Assembly: GCA_041497605.1 (NCBI GenBank) | Contig: JBGQGW010000179.1 | Location: 1-8,340 of the forward strand | Direction: 5' to 3' | Length of the DNA stretch: 8,340 nt | Source of the DNA: JBGPTK01 sp041497605 | GTDB taxonomy: Bacteria; Acidobacteriota; Terriglobia; Acidiferrales; UBA7541 | Shown: piece by piece, positions 1-5,719 of the stretch | Position numbering within the stretch: position 1 is the first letter of the stretch | How the letters are laid out: every line of letters begins with the position of its first letter | Made by a program: the position numbers and the translations under genes | The notes under the pieces: model-generated | The model's input: the letters and a program-made list of their open reading frames with translations, nothing else | What the model was told of the DNA's origin: nothing | The model's database searches: none

Positions 1-339
1 CCGGAAAAGCGCGGCCTCAAGCCGGGCTATGAGCAAAAGGAATTCCCGGCCGCGGAACTGGCTGGGAAATTCCGGCTTCTGGCGGCGCACGACGGCCGCG
101 ATGGCGCGCTGCGAATTCATCAGGATTCGGAACTCTACGTCGCGCGGCTCAAGGGCGGCGGAAGAGCCAGTCATGAGCTGAAATCGGGACGTCACGCCTG
201 GGTGCAAGTGGCCCGGGGAGCCGTCACGCTGAATGACAAAACGCTCGAAGCAGGGGATGGCGCAGCAATCAGCGGCGAGGAGCATCTTGATTTCACCGCC
301 ACTGCCGATTCGGAAGTCCTGTTGTTCGATCTGGCTTGA
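1..339 (+). CDS. Pirin family protein, C-terminal part (5' end outside window)
   Basis: Frame 1 is open from the first base to TGA at 337-339 and gives the last 112 residues of a bicupin protein of about 230. The pirin C-terminal half is recognisable: RGLKPGYEQKEF at residues 4-15, DGRDG and IHQD at 31-42, YVARL at 46-50, RHAWVQVARG at 64-73, AGDGAAIS at 84-91 and the typical ending EVLLFDLA. Bacterial pirins of this YhhW-like group are cytoplasmic cupins. Some have quercetin 2,3-dioxygenase activity and others act as redox sensors or protein partners. The metal-binding N-terminal cupin lies outside the window, so the activity cannot be judged here. A DoxX gene follows after 57 bases in the same direction, so the two are probably cotranscribed. 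The family call is secure; the substrate is unknown. Confidence 0.93.
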   Translation, partial: PEKRGLKPGYEQKEFPAAELAGKFRLLAAHDGRDGALRIHQDSELYVARLKGGGRASHELKSGRHAWVQVARGAVTLNDKTLEAGDGAAISGEEHLDFTATADSEVLLFDLA

Positions 340-350
340 AAAATACCGCC

Positions 351-376
351 GGCGCGCGTTCTTCGGGGCGCGCGCC
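351..376 (+). other. GC-rich inverted repeat in the pirin-DoxX gap
   Basis: GGCGCGCG (351-358) and CGCGCGCC (369-376) form a perfect 8-bp stem around a 10-nt loop. It starts 11 bases after the pirin stop codon and ends 10 bases before the DoxX ribosome binding site. No run of T follows, so it is not a standard intrinsic terminator. It could be an mRNA-stability or processing hairpin that sets expression of the downstream gene. The repeat is seen directly; any role is inferred. Confidence 0.4.
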
Positions 377-386
377 CGACGAAATT

Positions 387-399
387 GGAGAATAAAATG
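387..399 (+). promoter_or_regulatory. Ribosome binding site that sets the DoxX start
   Basis: GGAG at 387-390 stands 6 bases before ATG at 397. The same frame could open at TTG 385, but that codon overlaps the Shine-Dalgarno sequence, so ATG 397 is preferred. Confidence 0.75.
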
Positions 400-822
400 G
401 AAAAGTACTTATCCCTCGCCGGGCGAATTCTGATCAGCATTCTTTTTCTACTCAGCGGATTTCTGAAGATGACCCATTGGCAGCAAACCGCGAGCATCCT
501 CACTTCGATGAAAATTCCACTCGTGCCGCTTGCTCTTCCGGTGATCGTGCTGATTGAGTTCGGCGGAGCATTGTCCATCGTAGCCGGATACCGGACACGC
601 CTAGCGGCACTGTTGCAATTCCTCTATCTGATTCCTGTCACCTTCATGATTCACAACTACTGGGCATTTCAAGGAGCACAGCAGCAGGACCAAATGGCCC
701 ATTTTCTGAAGAATGTGGGGATCATGGGCGGGCTGCTACTGTTAGCGGCCAATGGCGCAGGCGGGCTTTCCGTGGATGCCTCGCGGAGACCCGATGCATT
801 TGCAGCTCCGACTCCCAGATAA
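397..822 (+). CDS. DoxX family membrane protein
   Basis: This is a small integral membrane protein of 141 residues, the usual length for the DoxX family. Four hydrophobic segments are visible at about residues 6-25, 44-63, 68-85 and 103-118. They are separated by short polar loops, with a polar Arg/Pro-rich tail. The N-terminal pattern LAGRILISILFLLSGFLKM matches the family's opening, as do IEFGGALSIVAGY (53-65) at the second and RLAALLQFLYL (68-78) at the third segment. DoxX proteins are often found beside pirin, nitroreductase or other oxidoreductase genes. The original DoxX is part of an archaeal thiosulfate:quinone oxidoreductase, and some relatives take part in oxidative-stress complexes. 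The exact function of this protein cannot be read from the sequence. It lies 57 bases after the pirin gene and 84 bases before the NmrA-like gene on the same strand, which suggests an operon. Confidence 0.9.
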   Translation: MEKYLSLAGRILISILFLLSGFLKMTHWQQTASILTSMKIPLVPLALPVIVLIEFGGALSIVAGYRTRLAALLQFLYLIPVTFMIHNYWAFQGAQQQDQMAHFLKNVGIMGGLLLLAANGAGGLSVDASRRPDAFAAPTPR

Positions 823-893
823 GGTAAGATTGCGCAGCAAAGCAAAGCGCTCACAACTGAAGAGGAATCTAAACAGCGTCCCGCCGGAATGGC

Positions 894-909
894 AAGGAGG
901 AACACCATG
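894..909 (+). promoter_or_regulatory. Strong ribosome binding site that sets the NmrA-like start
   Basis: AAGGAGG at 894-900 is followed after 6 bases by ATG 907. An in-frame ATG at 889 would place the Shine-Dalgarno sequence inside the coding region, so 907 is the better start. It also puts the Rossmann strand MILVTGATG at the extreme N terminus, as is normal for the family. Confidence 0.85.
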
Positions 910-1764
910 ATTTTAGTAACCGGGGCTACCGGAAAGCAGGGAGGCGCAGTTGCACGGCAGCTCCTGGCCCGCGGCTTCCAAGTAAGCGCGCTAGTCCGAG
1001 ACCGGCGCAATCCCGCGGCACAGGCAATTGCTTCGCGTGGAGTGGAACTGGTGCGAGGTGATCTGGGTGACCGCGCCTCGCTCGATAAAGCGCTTCAAGG
1101 CGTCACGGGCGTTTATTCCGTACAAGCCCTCGGACCTGCCGAAGGCGAAGTCCGCCAGGGCACTACGCTCGCGGATGCCGCCAAGGCAGCCGGGGTGAAA
1201 CATTTCGTCTACTCGTCGGTGGCGAGCGCCGGGCTAAAAACCGGTATTCCTCACTTTGAAAGCAAGTGGCGGATCGAAGAGCACATCCGCAAGATTGGCT
1301 TACCCAGCACGATCATTCGTCCCGTATTTTTCATGGAAAACTGGAGTTACCAGCGGGATTCGATTCTTTCCGGCACGCTCAGCTTGCCGCTCGATCCGGA
1401 TCGCAAGCTTCAGCAAATCGCCGTGGAAGATATCGGCGTGTTCGCGGCAATGGCGTTCGCCGATCCCACGAAATGGATCGGGCGAGCGATTGAAATTGCG
1501 GGCGATGACCTCTCGATGCTCGAAACTGCCGGCGTATTCAGCGAAGTGCTCGGCCGCAAGGTGAGTTATGTCCAGATTCCCTGGGACAAGATGCTCGAAG
1601 CGCAGGGGCCGGAACTGACAATCATGTTCAAGTGGCTGAACGAAGTCGGCTTCAGCCTGGATATCGCCGAGTTGCGCAAGGAACATCCCGGACTGCGCAG
1701 CTTGAAAGATGATCTCGCCGCTCAGGGCTGGAGCAAATCAGCAGCAAGCAGCGCTCGAAATTGA
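907..1764 (+). CDS. NmrA-like NAD(P)-binding protein (atypical short-chain dehydrogenase)
   Basis: The 285-residue protein is a Rossmann-fold member of the NmrA/HSCARG-like extended SDR group. The dinucleotide-binding loop GATGKQGG occupies residues 6-13. A basic RDRR at 31-34, after the second strand, fits NADP(H) preference. GDLGD at 51-55 would contact the adenine, and VYSSVAS at 101-107 follows the fourth strand. The HFESKWRIEEHIR block (116-128) and RPVFFMEN (138-145) are hallmarks of the family. The usual SDR Tyr-x3-Lys pair is not evident; Lys120 sits near the usual position without the Tyr. Relatives include quinone oxidoreductases and NADP(H) redox sensors, so this one may be either an enzyme or a sensor. 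It follows the DoxX gene by 84 bases on the same strand and no clear terminator separates them. The family call is firm; the substrate is unknown. Confidence 0.9.
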   Translation: MILVTGATGKQGGAVARQLLARGFQVSALVRDRRNPAAQAIASRGVELVRGDLGDRASLDKALQGVTGVYSVQALGPAEGEVRQGTTLADAAKAAGVKHFVYSSVASAGLKTGIPHFESKWRIEEHIRKIGLPSTIIRPVFFMENWSYQRDSILSGTLSLPLDPDRKLQQIAVEDIGVFAAMAFADPTKWIGRAIEIAGDDLSMLETAGVFSEVLGRKVSYVQIPWDKMLEAQGPELTIMFKWLNEVGFSLDIAELRKEHPGLRSLKDDLAAQGWSKSAASSARN

Positions 1765-1812
1765 ACGCATGACGGGCCAGGCGGGCACTTGCCTCGCCAT
1801 CGGAGAGAACAG

Positions 1813-1926
1813 ATGCCGACAACAAAGCAGGCTGCCACCAAATATCCCATTCACGAACTGCTCAGGTATGACGTTCCGAGACCGTTGTGGTGTGGAAGAA
1901 TCCCTCGTTGGGTTTTTCGTTTCTGA
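1813..1926 (+). pseudogene. Possible nitroreductase N-terminal remnant (frameshifted, truncated)
   Basis: A reading frame of 37 codons starts at ATG 1813, with GGAGAG at 1802-1807 as a good ribosome binding site, and ends at TGA 1924-1926. Its start, MPTTKQAATKYPIHELLR, resembles nitroreductase-family proteins that open with a YPIHELLRRRWSPRAF-type sequence. After LLR this frame loses the resemblance. Another frame, from 1874 to 1918, reads FRDRCGVEESLVGFF, which could be the following (A)FxDRxVEEExLxxLFE segment. This fits a small deletion with frameshift around 1865-1873, followed by loss of the rest of the gene before 1970. Nitroreductase genes are frequent neighbours of DoxX and pirin genes, which supports the reading. 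The match is from memory of the family and short, so a genuine small protein or chance resemblance remains possible. Confidence 0.35.
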
Positions 1927-1969
1927 CGAGTGGATTGGCGCCGATCAACTGACCGTTTGCCGCCGTGCG

Positions 1970-2524
1970 CTACATTCTCGGCAGGACAATTCCCTGTTGC
2001 GCCTGATATTTCCCCTTTTTATCTTTGTAAGAAATCTCGCAGACTTCGTCCGACTCAAAGAAAATCACCTGGCAAAGGCCTTCGTTGGCGTAGATTTTGG
2101 CGGGCAGCGGCGTGGTGTTGCTGATTTCGAGGGTGACAAATCCCTCCCACTCCGGCTCGAACGGCGTCACGTTGACGATGATGCCGCAGCGCGCGTATGT
2201 GGATTTGCCCACACAGATCGTCAGCACGTTCCGCGGAATCCGGAAATATTCCACCGACCGGCCCAACGCGAAAGAGTTGGGGGGGATGATGCAAATGGGG
2301 CCCCGGAAAGTGACAAAGGACTTCTCGTCAAAATTCTTCGGGTCCACGATGGAACTGTTCACATTGGTAAAGATTCGGAACTCATCAGCAACGCGCAAAT
2401 CGTAACCGTAGGACGAAACACCGTAGCTGATCACGCCTTCGCGCACTTGCCGGTCGGCGAACGGTTCAATCATTTTGTGTTCCAGCGCCATCCTGCGGAT
2501 CCAGCCATCGGATTTGACACTCAT
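1970..2524 (-). CDS. dcd: dCTP deaminase
   Basis: The 184-residue product converts dCTP to dUTP and ammonia in the cytoplasm, feeding dUMP and hence thymidylate synthesis. The family signatures are all present: SYGYDLR at residues 38-44, GKSTYARCG at 106-114 (equivalent to the substrate-binding Ser/Arg motif of E. coli Dcd), and WEGFVTLEISN at 126-136 with Glu133 as the expected catalytic base. The Gln-rich C-terminal QAQQGI follows at 174-179. The length is close to the 190 or so of known homotrimeric or homohexameric enzymes. The frame can be extended upstream to 2566, but the extra residues look unconserved and ATG 2524 has its own ribosome binding site, so 2524 is the chosen start. Some relatives also hydrolyse dUTP; the sequence alone does not settle that here. 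The gene is divergent from the HU-like gene and convergent with the NmrA-like gene. Confidence 0.95.
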   Translation of the reverse strand: MSVKSDGWIRRMALEHKMIEPFADRQVREGVISYGVSSYGYDLRVADEFRIFTNVNSSIVDPKNFDEKSFVTFRGPICIIPPNSFALGRSVEYFRIPRNVLTICVGKSTYARCGIIVNVTPFEPEWEGFVTLEISNTTPLPAKIYANEGLCQVIFFESDEVCEISYKDKKGKYQAQQGIVLPRM

Positions 2525-2536
2525 CGGGACATCTCC
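2522..2536 (-). promoter_or_regulatory. Ribosome binding site that sets the dcd start
   Basis: On the - strand, GGAG (CTCC at 2533-2536 on the + strand) lies 8 bases upstream of ATG 2524. This favours the 184-residue product over a start at 2566, which would lie only about 5 bases after the predicted transcription start. Confidence 0.7.
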
Positions 2537-2577
2537 TGGGATCGAAATTGGGTGAGCCGCGCTCAAAGGGGCAGCGC

Positions 2578-2606
2578 ATCTTAGTACAGGGCAAGCGGCT
2601 TGACAA
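2578..2606 (-). promoter_or_regulatory. Predicted sigma-70-type promoter of dcd
   Basis: Read on the - strand, TTGTCA (2606-2601) and TAAGAT (2583-2578) are separated by 17 bases. The -35 element matches 5 of 6 consensus bases and the -10 element 4 of 6. Transcription would begin near 2571, giving a leader of about 47 nt before ATG 2524. The -35 hexamer overlaps that of the divergent HU-gene promoter by five bases. Confidence 0.5.
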
Positions 2607-2628
2607 CCCGCAACTGACTGTCTAGCAT
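2600..2628 (+). promoter_or_regulatory. Predicted sigma-70-type promoter of the HU-like gene
   Basis: A perfect -35 element TTGACA (2600-2605) is followed after 17 bases by TAGCAT (2623-2628), which matches the -10 consensus at 4 of 6 positions. Transcription would start near 2635, about 100 nt before GTG 2738, so the mRNA would have a long leader. Confidence 0.55.
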
Positions 2629-2651
2629 AGGCTTCCTTTCCTCTAAGTGTT

Positions 2652-2667
2652 TAACTGTGAACGGTTA
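2652..2667 (+). other. Small hairpin in the HU-gene leader
   Basis: TAACTG (2652-2657) and CGGTTA (2662-2667) can pair as six base pairs, one of them G-U, around the tetraloop TGAA. It lies in the predicted 5' leader about 15 nt after the predicted transcription start. A DNA-level operator with dyad symmetry is an alternative reading. Confidence 0.3.
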
Positions 2668-2692
2668 GCGATGATACTCTTACGGGGAAGTG

Positions 2693-2716
2693 TTCACGGC
2701 GCGAAGTTGCCGTGAA
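2693..2716 (+). promoter_or_regulatory. Perfect inverted repeat just upstream of the HU-gene ribosome binding site
   Basis: TTCACGGC (2693-2700) and GCCGTGAA (2709-2716) form a perfect 8-bp stem with an 8-nt loop, ending 7 bases before the ribosome binding site. In RNA it would be a stable leader hairpin; in DNA it is a candidate protein-binding dyad. No T-run follows, so it is not a terminator. Autoregulation or control of mRNA stability is plausible but inferred. Confidence 0.45.
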
Positions 2717-2723
2717 TTGTCGA

Positions 2724-2740
2724 AGGGGGAGGCTGGCGTG
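2724..2740 (+). promoter_or_regulatory. Ribosome binding site that sets the GTG start of the HU-like gene
   Basis: The purine run AGGGGGAGG (2724-2732) stands 5 bases before GTG 2738. Although the frame is open further upstream, to ATG 2690, that extension would include the inverted repeat and the ribosome binding site and is not part of the family's normal N terminus. Confidence 0.85.
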
Positions 2741-3004
2741 ATAAAACTCGATATCGTCAACGCTGTCGTCCAGCGGACGAACATAACTCGAACCAAGGCG
2801 GAGCAGGCGGTTGAGACCGTATTTGAAGCCATGAAGAACGCGCTGGGACGCGGCGAACGCATCGAGCTCCGCCGGTTCGGCGTGTTCAACGTCAAGCCGC
2901 GGAAAACCGGCATCGGCCGCAATCCTCGCACTGGGGAACAAGTTAGCATCCCGCCGGGCAAGGCGGTCCGGTTCAAACCTGGGAAAGAACTGCAGACACT
3001 CTAA
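2738..3004 (+). CDS. HU/IHF family DNA-binding protein
   Basis: This 88-residue protein belongs to the HU/IHF family of dimeric, DNA-bending nucleoid proteins. From GTG 2738 it begins VIKLDIVNAV and contains the two N-terminal helices (about residues 3-13 and 18-38). RIELRRFGVF (41-50) leads into the beta-arm. The arm carries the conserved RNPRTG at 61-66, whose Pro63 is the residue that intercalates between base pairs in the family. The ending FKPGKEL matches the last helix. The consensus Gly of the GFG turn is Arg46 here (RRFG), a mild variation. The wording KPRKTGIGRNPRTG leans towards the IHF-like branch, but IHF and HU cannot be told apart safely from one sequence. The gene has its own promoter and a long leader, and is followed after 162 bases by an M50 protease gene. 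Confidence 0.95.
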   Translation: MIKLDIVNAVVQRTNITRTKAEQAVETVFEAMKNALGRGERIELRRFGVFNVKPRKTGIGRNPRTGEQVSIPPGKAVRFKPGKELQTL

Positions 3005-3166
3005 GCGCATCCCTCCCGCCACCGAGTTGTTCGAATGGCGTCGTTTCAACTCTGTAGGTTTCTCCATTTCCCCTACGTAGTCTATTCTGCTGAAGTGAGC
3101 GTTCCTTGGGGAATCTCCCGCAGTGGAGCAAGCATCGAATCCAGAAGGCGGTTTAGAAAACTTCTG
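3005..3166. other. Intergenic stretch between the HU-like and M50 protease genes
   Basis: The 162 bases hold no convincing terminator or promoter. The protease frame is open back to ATG 3035, but the 44 residues this would add are rich in aromatic and basic residues and look unlike a family N terminus. A weak -10-like TATTCT near 3080 has no good -35 partner. Confidence 0.4.
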
Positions 3167-4201
3167 ATGAGCAGCGGAAACGGTCACGGTCAGCCACCCA
3201 TCGAACTGCTGGAGAACCAGTTCCAGCCGGTCTTCGAAGTGGAGATGGCGGCACCCATCCGGCGCAAGCGGCCCTGGGTCCTTGCGCTCATACTGTTTGT
3301 GTTGACGATTCTTTCGACGCTGGCGGTGGGGGCGCAATTCGCTCAAGCTTATGCAGCGAATCTGGCGCCATTTACTTCCGACATCAACCCCTTCGAGGGA
3401 ATTGCAGCGGCCTTCGTTCATCCCAATCTTCTGCTGCTCGGTATTCCCTTTGCGTTTACGCTGCTGGCGATACTGCTGGCACACGAGTTGGGCCATTATT
3501 TCGCTTGCCGCTATTACGGCATCGATGCCAGCTATCCATATTTCATTCCGGCGCCGACGATCATCGGCACGATGGGGGCATTTATCCGCATCCGCTCGCG
3601 AATCATCAACCGCACCGCATTGTTCGACGTCGGCCTTTCGGGGCCTGTTGTTGGTTTCTTGTTTGCGGTACCGGCACTGGCGCTGGCGATTGTGTATTCC
3701 AAAGTTGTACCGGGGGCGCAGTCGGACGCGCTGATCGTTTTCGGAAATCCGCTGCTGGTGAAATTATTGATCGCGATCTTACGCCCCGGTGTTTCGCCCA
3801 ACGATTTGCTCTTGCATCCCGTCGGCCGGGCCGCCTGGGTGGGACTTTTCGCCACTGCCTTGAATCTGTTGCCGGCAGGCCAACTCGATGGCGGGCACAT
3901 CATTTATAGCCTGGCGAGTGAAAAACACCGCCGAATTTCGCTGGCCGTGGTGGCCGTGCTTTTTTTGTTGGGTGGGCCGGCGCTCCTCCACACGATGCTG
4001 AACGTTTCCATGCCTCAGATCTTCATCGAAGAATGGCCTGGATGGGCGTTCTGGGCGGTGCTATTGCTGGTTTTCGGGTTTCGGCACCCGCCGCTTCTGG
4101 ACCGCTGGCAACCACTCGATCAAAAGCGCCGTATTTGGGCTGTTATCGCCCTGGTCGTTTTTATTCTTTGTTTCACCCCCATGCCCTTCTTCATCCGCTA
4201 G
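3167..4201 (+). CDS. Site-2 protease family membrane metalloprotease (peptidase M50)
   Basis: The 344-residue protein is a polytopic zinc protease that would cut substrates inside the membrane. HELGH at residues 106-110 supplies two zinc-binding histidines and the catalytic glutamate. LDGGH at 240-244 supplies the third ligand, Asp241, within the NLLPAGQLDGG motif. The GLSGP block (156-160) between them is also typical. About seven or eight hydrophobic segments are visible, including 37-55, 88-106, 153-176, 222-238, 257-275, 292-305 and 324-337. No PDZ domain is present, unlike RseP. The architecture is closer to the EGY1/cyanobacterial-type M50 group. The start at ATG 3167 gives a polar N-terminal arm of about 35 residues; no strong ribosome binding site is seen, so the exact start is less certain. 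The substrate is unknown, and the neighbouring genes do not point to a sigma factor or anti-sigma partner. Confidence 0.9.
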   Translation: MSSGNGHGQPPIELLENQFQPVFEVEMAAPIRRKRPWVLALILFVLTILSTLAVGAQFAQAYAANLAPFTSDINPFEGIAAAFVHPNLLLLGIPFAFTLLAILLAHELGHYFACRYYGIDASYPYFIPAPTIIGTMGAFIRIRSRIINRTALFDVGLSGPVVGFLFAVPALALAIVYSKVVPGAQSDALIVFGNPLLVKLLIAILRPGVSPNDLLLHPVGRAAWVGLFATALNLLPAGQLDGGHIIYSLASEKHRRISLAVVAVLFLLGGPALLHTMLNVSMPQIFIEEWPGWAFWAVLLLVFGFRHPPLLDRWQPLDQKRRIWAVIALVVFILCFTPMPFFIR

Positions 4202-4222
4202 TCTGGATTTTCACTCGTCGCA

Positions 4223-4269
4223 GAATCCGTGTGCCGCACGAGGACAAGCGAACCGCCCCTGTGGGATTC
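4223..4269 (+). other. Nested inverted repeats after the M50 gene
   Basis: GAATCC (4223-4228) and GGATTC (4264-4269) can pair across a 35-base loop. Within that loop CGTG (4228-4231) and CACG (4237-4240) form a second small hairpin that competes for base 4228. No T-run follows, so this is at best a weak structured terminator between the protease gene and the transporter promoter. Confidence 0.2.
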
Positions 4270-4287
4270 GCATAGACGAAACTTGCC

Positions 4288-4315
4288 TTGACCTCTTGTT
4301 GTGAACGGATATGAT
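4288..4315 (+). promoter_or_regulatory. Predicted sigma-70-type promoter of the APC transporter gene
   Basis: TTGACC (4288-4293) and TATGAT (4310-4315), each matching the consensus at 5 of 6 positions, are separated by 16 bases. Transcription would start near 4322 and leave a leader of about 40 nt. The transporter frame is open back to GTG 4301, but that codon lies inside this promoter, which argues for ATG 4361 as the real start. Confidence 0.65.
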
Positions 4316-4360
4316 GCGCGCACTTGGCGGAGTCGCACCTTTCGCGTCCGTCCTGTTTCC

Positions 4361-5683
4361 ATGGCCACACTCGAGCGCACGCTCAACCTTCGCGACTTGA
4401 TCCTCTTGATTGTCGGCTCGGTGATCGGCTCGGGTATTTTCCTTGTTCCCGGCGCGATCCTGCGGCAGGTAAACGGTTCGGTGGGGTTGGCGCTTGCCGT
4501 GTGGATTTGCGGCGGTCTGCTCTCGCTTTTGGGAGCGCTAACGTACGGAGAACTCGCCGCGATGAATCCCTCCGCGGGCGGCCTTTATGTTTACATCCGC
4601 GACGGATTCGGGCGGCTTCCTGCTTTCCTCTACGGCTGGACGCTTTTCCTCGCGATCGCAACCGGTTCCATTGCCACGCTCGCGGCCGCCTTCAGCGCTT
4701 ACATGAGCCAGATTATTCCGCTTTCTCCTTTTAGCATTAAGGCAGTGGCGGTGGCGATGATTGCCGTGGTGACGGCGGTGAATGTTTGGGGCACGCGCGA
4801 AAGCGCGGACATGCAAAATTGGACGACGCTGATCAAGGTTCTGGCGATTCTGGTGATGAGCGGCATCCTGTTGGCGCTGGGCCGCGGCTACAGCGCCACA
4901 CTGCATGCGATGTGGCCGGCACAACACGGCGGAATCGCGACCAACTTCGGTATCGCGATGATCGCGGTGCTATGGGCCTATGAGGGCTGGCAATTCGCGA
5001 GCTACAGCGCGGGAGAAGCGAGAAACCCGCAGCGGGATTTTCCGCGCGCATTTTTTGCCGGCACTGTGTTCCTGATTGCGATTTATCTGATCGCCGTGAT
5101 TGCCTATCTCGCCGCGCTGGGGCCGGAGAAGATGCTGGGTTTGGATACGATTGCCGCGACGGCGATTGCCGCCGTTCTCGGTCCCGGCTTCGCGAAGCTG
5201 GTGGCATTCATGATTTTGATTTCCACGTTCAGCGCCGCCAACAGCATCCAACTTACTGCGCCTCGCGTTTTCTACGCCATGGCCAAGGACGGCTTGTTCT
5301 TCCGGCGCCTTGCCGAGGTTCATTCGCGATTCCGAACTCCGGCCATTGCGGTGCTTGCCTGCGGCGCATGGTCGGCCTTGCTAGTGTGCCTGGCCAGTTT
5401 TCAGCAATTGTTCACCTACGTGATTTTTACGGGATGGATTTTTTATGGACTCGCCGCGGCAAGTATTTTTCGGTACCGGCGGCGCATGCCGGATGCGGAG
5501 CGTCCGTATCGCGTTCCCGGATATCCGTGGACGCCGGCACTCTTCGTGCTCGCGGCGGCGGCACTGGTGCTGAACACGATCATCAGCGGGCCGCGCGGCG
5601 CTGCGGAAGGGTTGGGGATTGTTCTGATTGGACTGCCGGCGTATCTCATCTGGCACACGCGCGGCAAGGCCGTTGCGGAGTAG
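4361..5683 (+). CDS. APC-superfamily amino acid permease
   Basis: This 440-residue inner-membrane transporter has about twelve hydrophobic segments and belongs to the amino acid-polyamine-organocation superfamily, looking most like the LAT/amino acid transporter-type branch. The first segment carries GSVIGSGIF at residues 19-27, the unwound substrate-binding GSG motif of the family. YGELAAMNPSAGGLYVYIRDGFG (62-84) is the usual loop after segment 2. WAYEGW at 205-210 fits segment 6, and GEARNPQRDFPRA (218-230) is the conserved cytoplasmic loop after it. RVFYAMAKDGLF at 302-313 is another family hallmark. The short C-terminal tail is polar. Members exchange or import amino acids; the specific substrate cannot be predicted. 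ATG 4361 is chosen because the upstream promoter overlaps the earlier GTG; no clear ribosome binding site precedes it. The gene is convergent with priA, 36 bases apart. Confidence 0.92.
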   Translation: MATLERTLNLRDLILLIVGSVIGSGIFLVPGAILRQVNGSVGLALAVWICGGLLSLLGALTYGELAAMNPSAGGLYVYIRDGFGRLPAFLYGWTLFLAIATGSIATLAAAFSAYMSQIIPLSPFSIKAVAVAMIAVVTAVNVWGTRESADMQNWTTLIKVLAILVMSGILLALGRGYSATLHAMWPAQHGGIATNFGIAMIAVLWAYEGWQFASYSAGEARNPQRDFPRAFFAGTVFLIAIYLIAVIAYLAALGPEKMLGLDTIAATAIAAVLGPGFAKLVAFMILISTFSAANSIQLTAPRVFYAMAKDGLFFRRLAEVHSRFRTPAIAVLACGAWSALLVCLASFQQLFTYVIFTGWIFYGLAAASIFRYRRRMPDAERPYRVPGYPWTPALFVLAAAALVLNTIISGPRGAAEGLGIVLIGLPAYLIWHTRGKAVAE

Positions 5684-5685
5684 GC

Positions 5686-5713
5686 GTGGCGCCGGCAGGA
5701 ATGCCTGAGCTAC
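5686..5713. repeat. Imperfect palindrome between the convergent transporter and priA genes
   Basis: GTGGC (5686-5690) can pair with GCTAC (5709-5713), with one G-U pair. CAGG (5696-5699) pairs with CCTG (5704-5707) around the loop AATG, leaving an asymmetric internal loop. It almost fills the 36-base gap between the two stop codons. It could be a shared weak terminator or one copy of a REP-like interspersed element; a single copy cannot show which. Confidence 0.3.
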
Positions 5714-5719
5714 TTCGGG

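Noticed and set aside
1780..1798. GC-rich hairpin after the NmrA-like stop as a terminator
   Set aside because: The stem has only six pairs, including one G-U, and no T-run follows.
1898..1930. CTCGT/ACGAG inverted repeat with an internal T-rich stretch between the convergent genes
   Set aside because: The stem is only 5 bp with a loop of 17 bases, and the T-run lies in the loop rather than after the stem.
1709..2584. Long + strand open frame (291 codons) antisense to dcd
   Set aside because: It overlaps the clearly conserved dcd gene along its whole length, has no family resemblance and arises from the codon bias of the opposite strand. Only the short part at 1874-1918 may matter, as a nitroreductase remnant.
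3035..3166. 44-residue N-terminal extension of the M50 protease
   Set aside because: The extension lacks a ribosome binding site and looks unlike family N termini. ATG 3167 is the more natural start, although its ribosome binding site is also weak.
2651..3496. Long - strand open frame opposite the HU-like gene and the start of the M50 gene
   Set aside because: It covers a conserved HU/IHF gene in antisense, has no recognisable domain and includes the HU-gene leader.
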